Source: an uncultured Eubacteriales bacterium
GTDB taxonomy: Bacteria; Bacillota; Clostridia; Lachnospirales; Lachnospiraceae
Length of the DNA stretch: 50,548 nt
Direction of reading: 5' to 3'
NCBI GenBank assembly: GCA_900317515.1
Contig: ONHA01000018.1
Coordinates: forward strand, 1-50,548
The notes under the pieces are model-generated. The model was given only the letters and a program-made list of their open reading frames with translations, searched no databases and had not been told where the DNA came from. This document shows positions 50,422-50,548 of this stretch, piece after piece (positions within the stretch are counted from its first letter, which is position 1; every line of letters begins with the position of its first letter). The translations under genes and the position numbers were made by a program.

Positions 50422-50444
50422 ATATCGGCGGCTCCGATATTATA
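50422..50444 (-). promoter_or_regulatory. -10 element with adjacent palindrome before the DUF554 gene
   Basis: TATAAT on the minus strand (50444-50439) is followed by the inverted repeat ATATCGG-N5-CCGATAT (50440-50422), overlapping the likely transcription start. A second small hairpin, GCCGAT-AAAT-ATCGGC, lies at 50414-50429. No clear -35. 50445-50548 contains nothing I can name. Confidence 0.45.
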
Positions 50445-50548
50445 TCTAATAATACTTTCCCAAAATGCCGGACTATAGGTTGAACCTGTAATCCAGCCAA
50501 ATATACCGTGTTACGCTTCAATGTAAGGCACCAGTTGGCAAGCAACCC

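Noticed and set aside
50465-50510. tRNA-like GGTTCAACC on the minus strand near the right edge
   Set aside because: No cloverleaf can be drawn around it; the acceptor and anticodon stems are missing.

Overview
The window reads as a fairly GC-rich chromosomal segment of an anaerobic, Gram-positive Firmicute, most like a gut-type Clostridia/Lachnospiraceae member. Supporting signs are many lipobox lipoproteins, AGGAGG-type ribosome binding sites, the oxygen-independent (CbiK/CbiD/CbiG) cobalamin route, a LarE/LarB/LarC set, and proteins of DUF6020, YhfC and DUF1648 type. The species cannot be named from the sequence. I see no rRNA, tRNA, CRISPR array or intact insertion sequence.

Layout. 0-5 kb (patchier, lower GC) carries a 5'-truncated unknown gene, short repeats like insertion-sequence ends, a NUP-family lipoprotein, a RelB-type antitoxin/PIN toxin pair, and a MerR-type regulator overlapping a YhfC-type membrane protease gene. 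5-10 kb holds an exported papain-like protease, a metallo-beta-lactamase-fold lipoprotein and an N-acetylglucosamine-type PTS permease. 10-17.6 kb is a sulfur amino acid operon on the minus strand, mccB-mccA-metN-metI-metQ followed by an iron alcohol dehydrogenase and an AhpD-like gene, with a LysR regulator upstream and a LysR-type T-N11-A palindrome in front of mccB. 17.7-20.3 kb has a MATE exporter and a membrane-anchored endonuclease/exonuclease/phosphatase-fold protein.

20.3-43.15 kb is the centrepiece: about 23 kb of minus-strand genes behind one strong promoter (TTGACA-N17-TATAGT), a cobalamin riboswitch and a terminator. In transcription order: an exported CbiK-type cobaltochelatase with an extra C-terminal domain; a binding lipoprotein and a BtuC/FecD permease; a polytopic DUF6020-like protein; an ABC ATPase fused to CbiD; CbiF; CbiG; CbiH; a CbiE-CbiA fusion; CobT; CobU; CobS; a short degenerate CobU-like protein; CobC; CbiB; CobD; CbiP; CbiC; a CbiJ-CbiT fusion; and CobO. 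The later genes are mostly 1-14 nt overlaps. CbiL, the precorrin-2/sirohydrochlorin-making enzymes and a CbiMNQO cobalt transporter are not in the window. The front of the operon combines exported chelatase, binding protein and importer, which suggests extracytoplasmic handling of cobalt or a tetrapyrrole coupled to synthesis.

43.2-45.5 kb is a compact SPFH / ribbon-helix-helix / DUF1648 / small membrane protein / YbjQ operon. 45.5-48.3 kb is larE-larB-larC, for the nickel-pincer cofactor, without larA. 48.3-50.4 kb has an exported HAD phosphatase and a DUF554 membrane protein.

Two sequence-level patterns cut across genes. One is a dispersed palindromic repeat family, GGGGACGGTTCT / GGGGACAGTCCCC, which forms a 32-bp perfect inverted repeat before cobO and supplies the linker of the CbiE-CbiA fusion. 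The other is the octamer GGAAAATG, found 25 times by eye in both orientations and in all codon frames.
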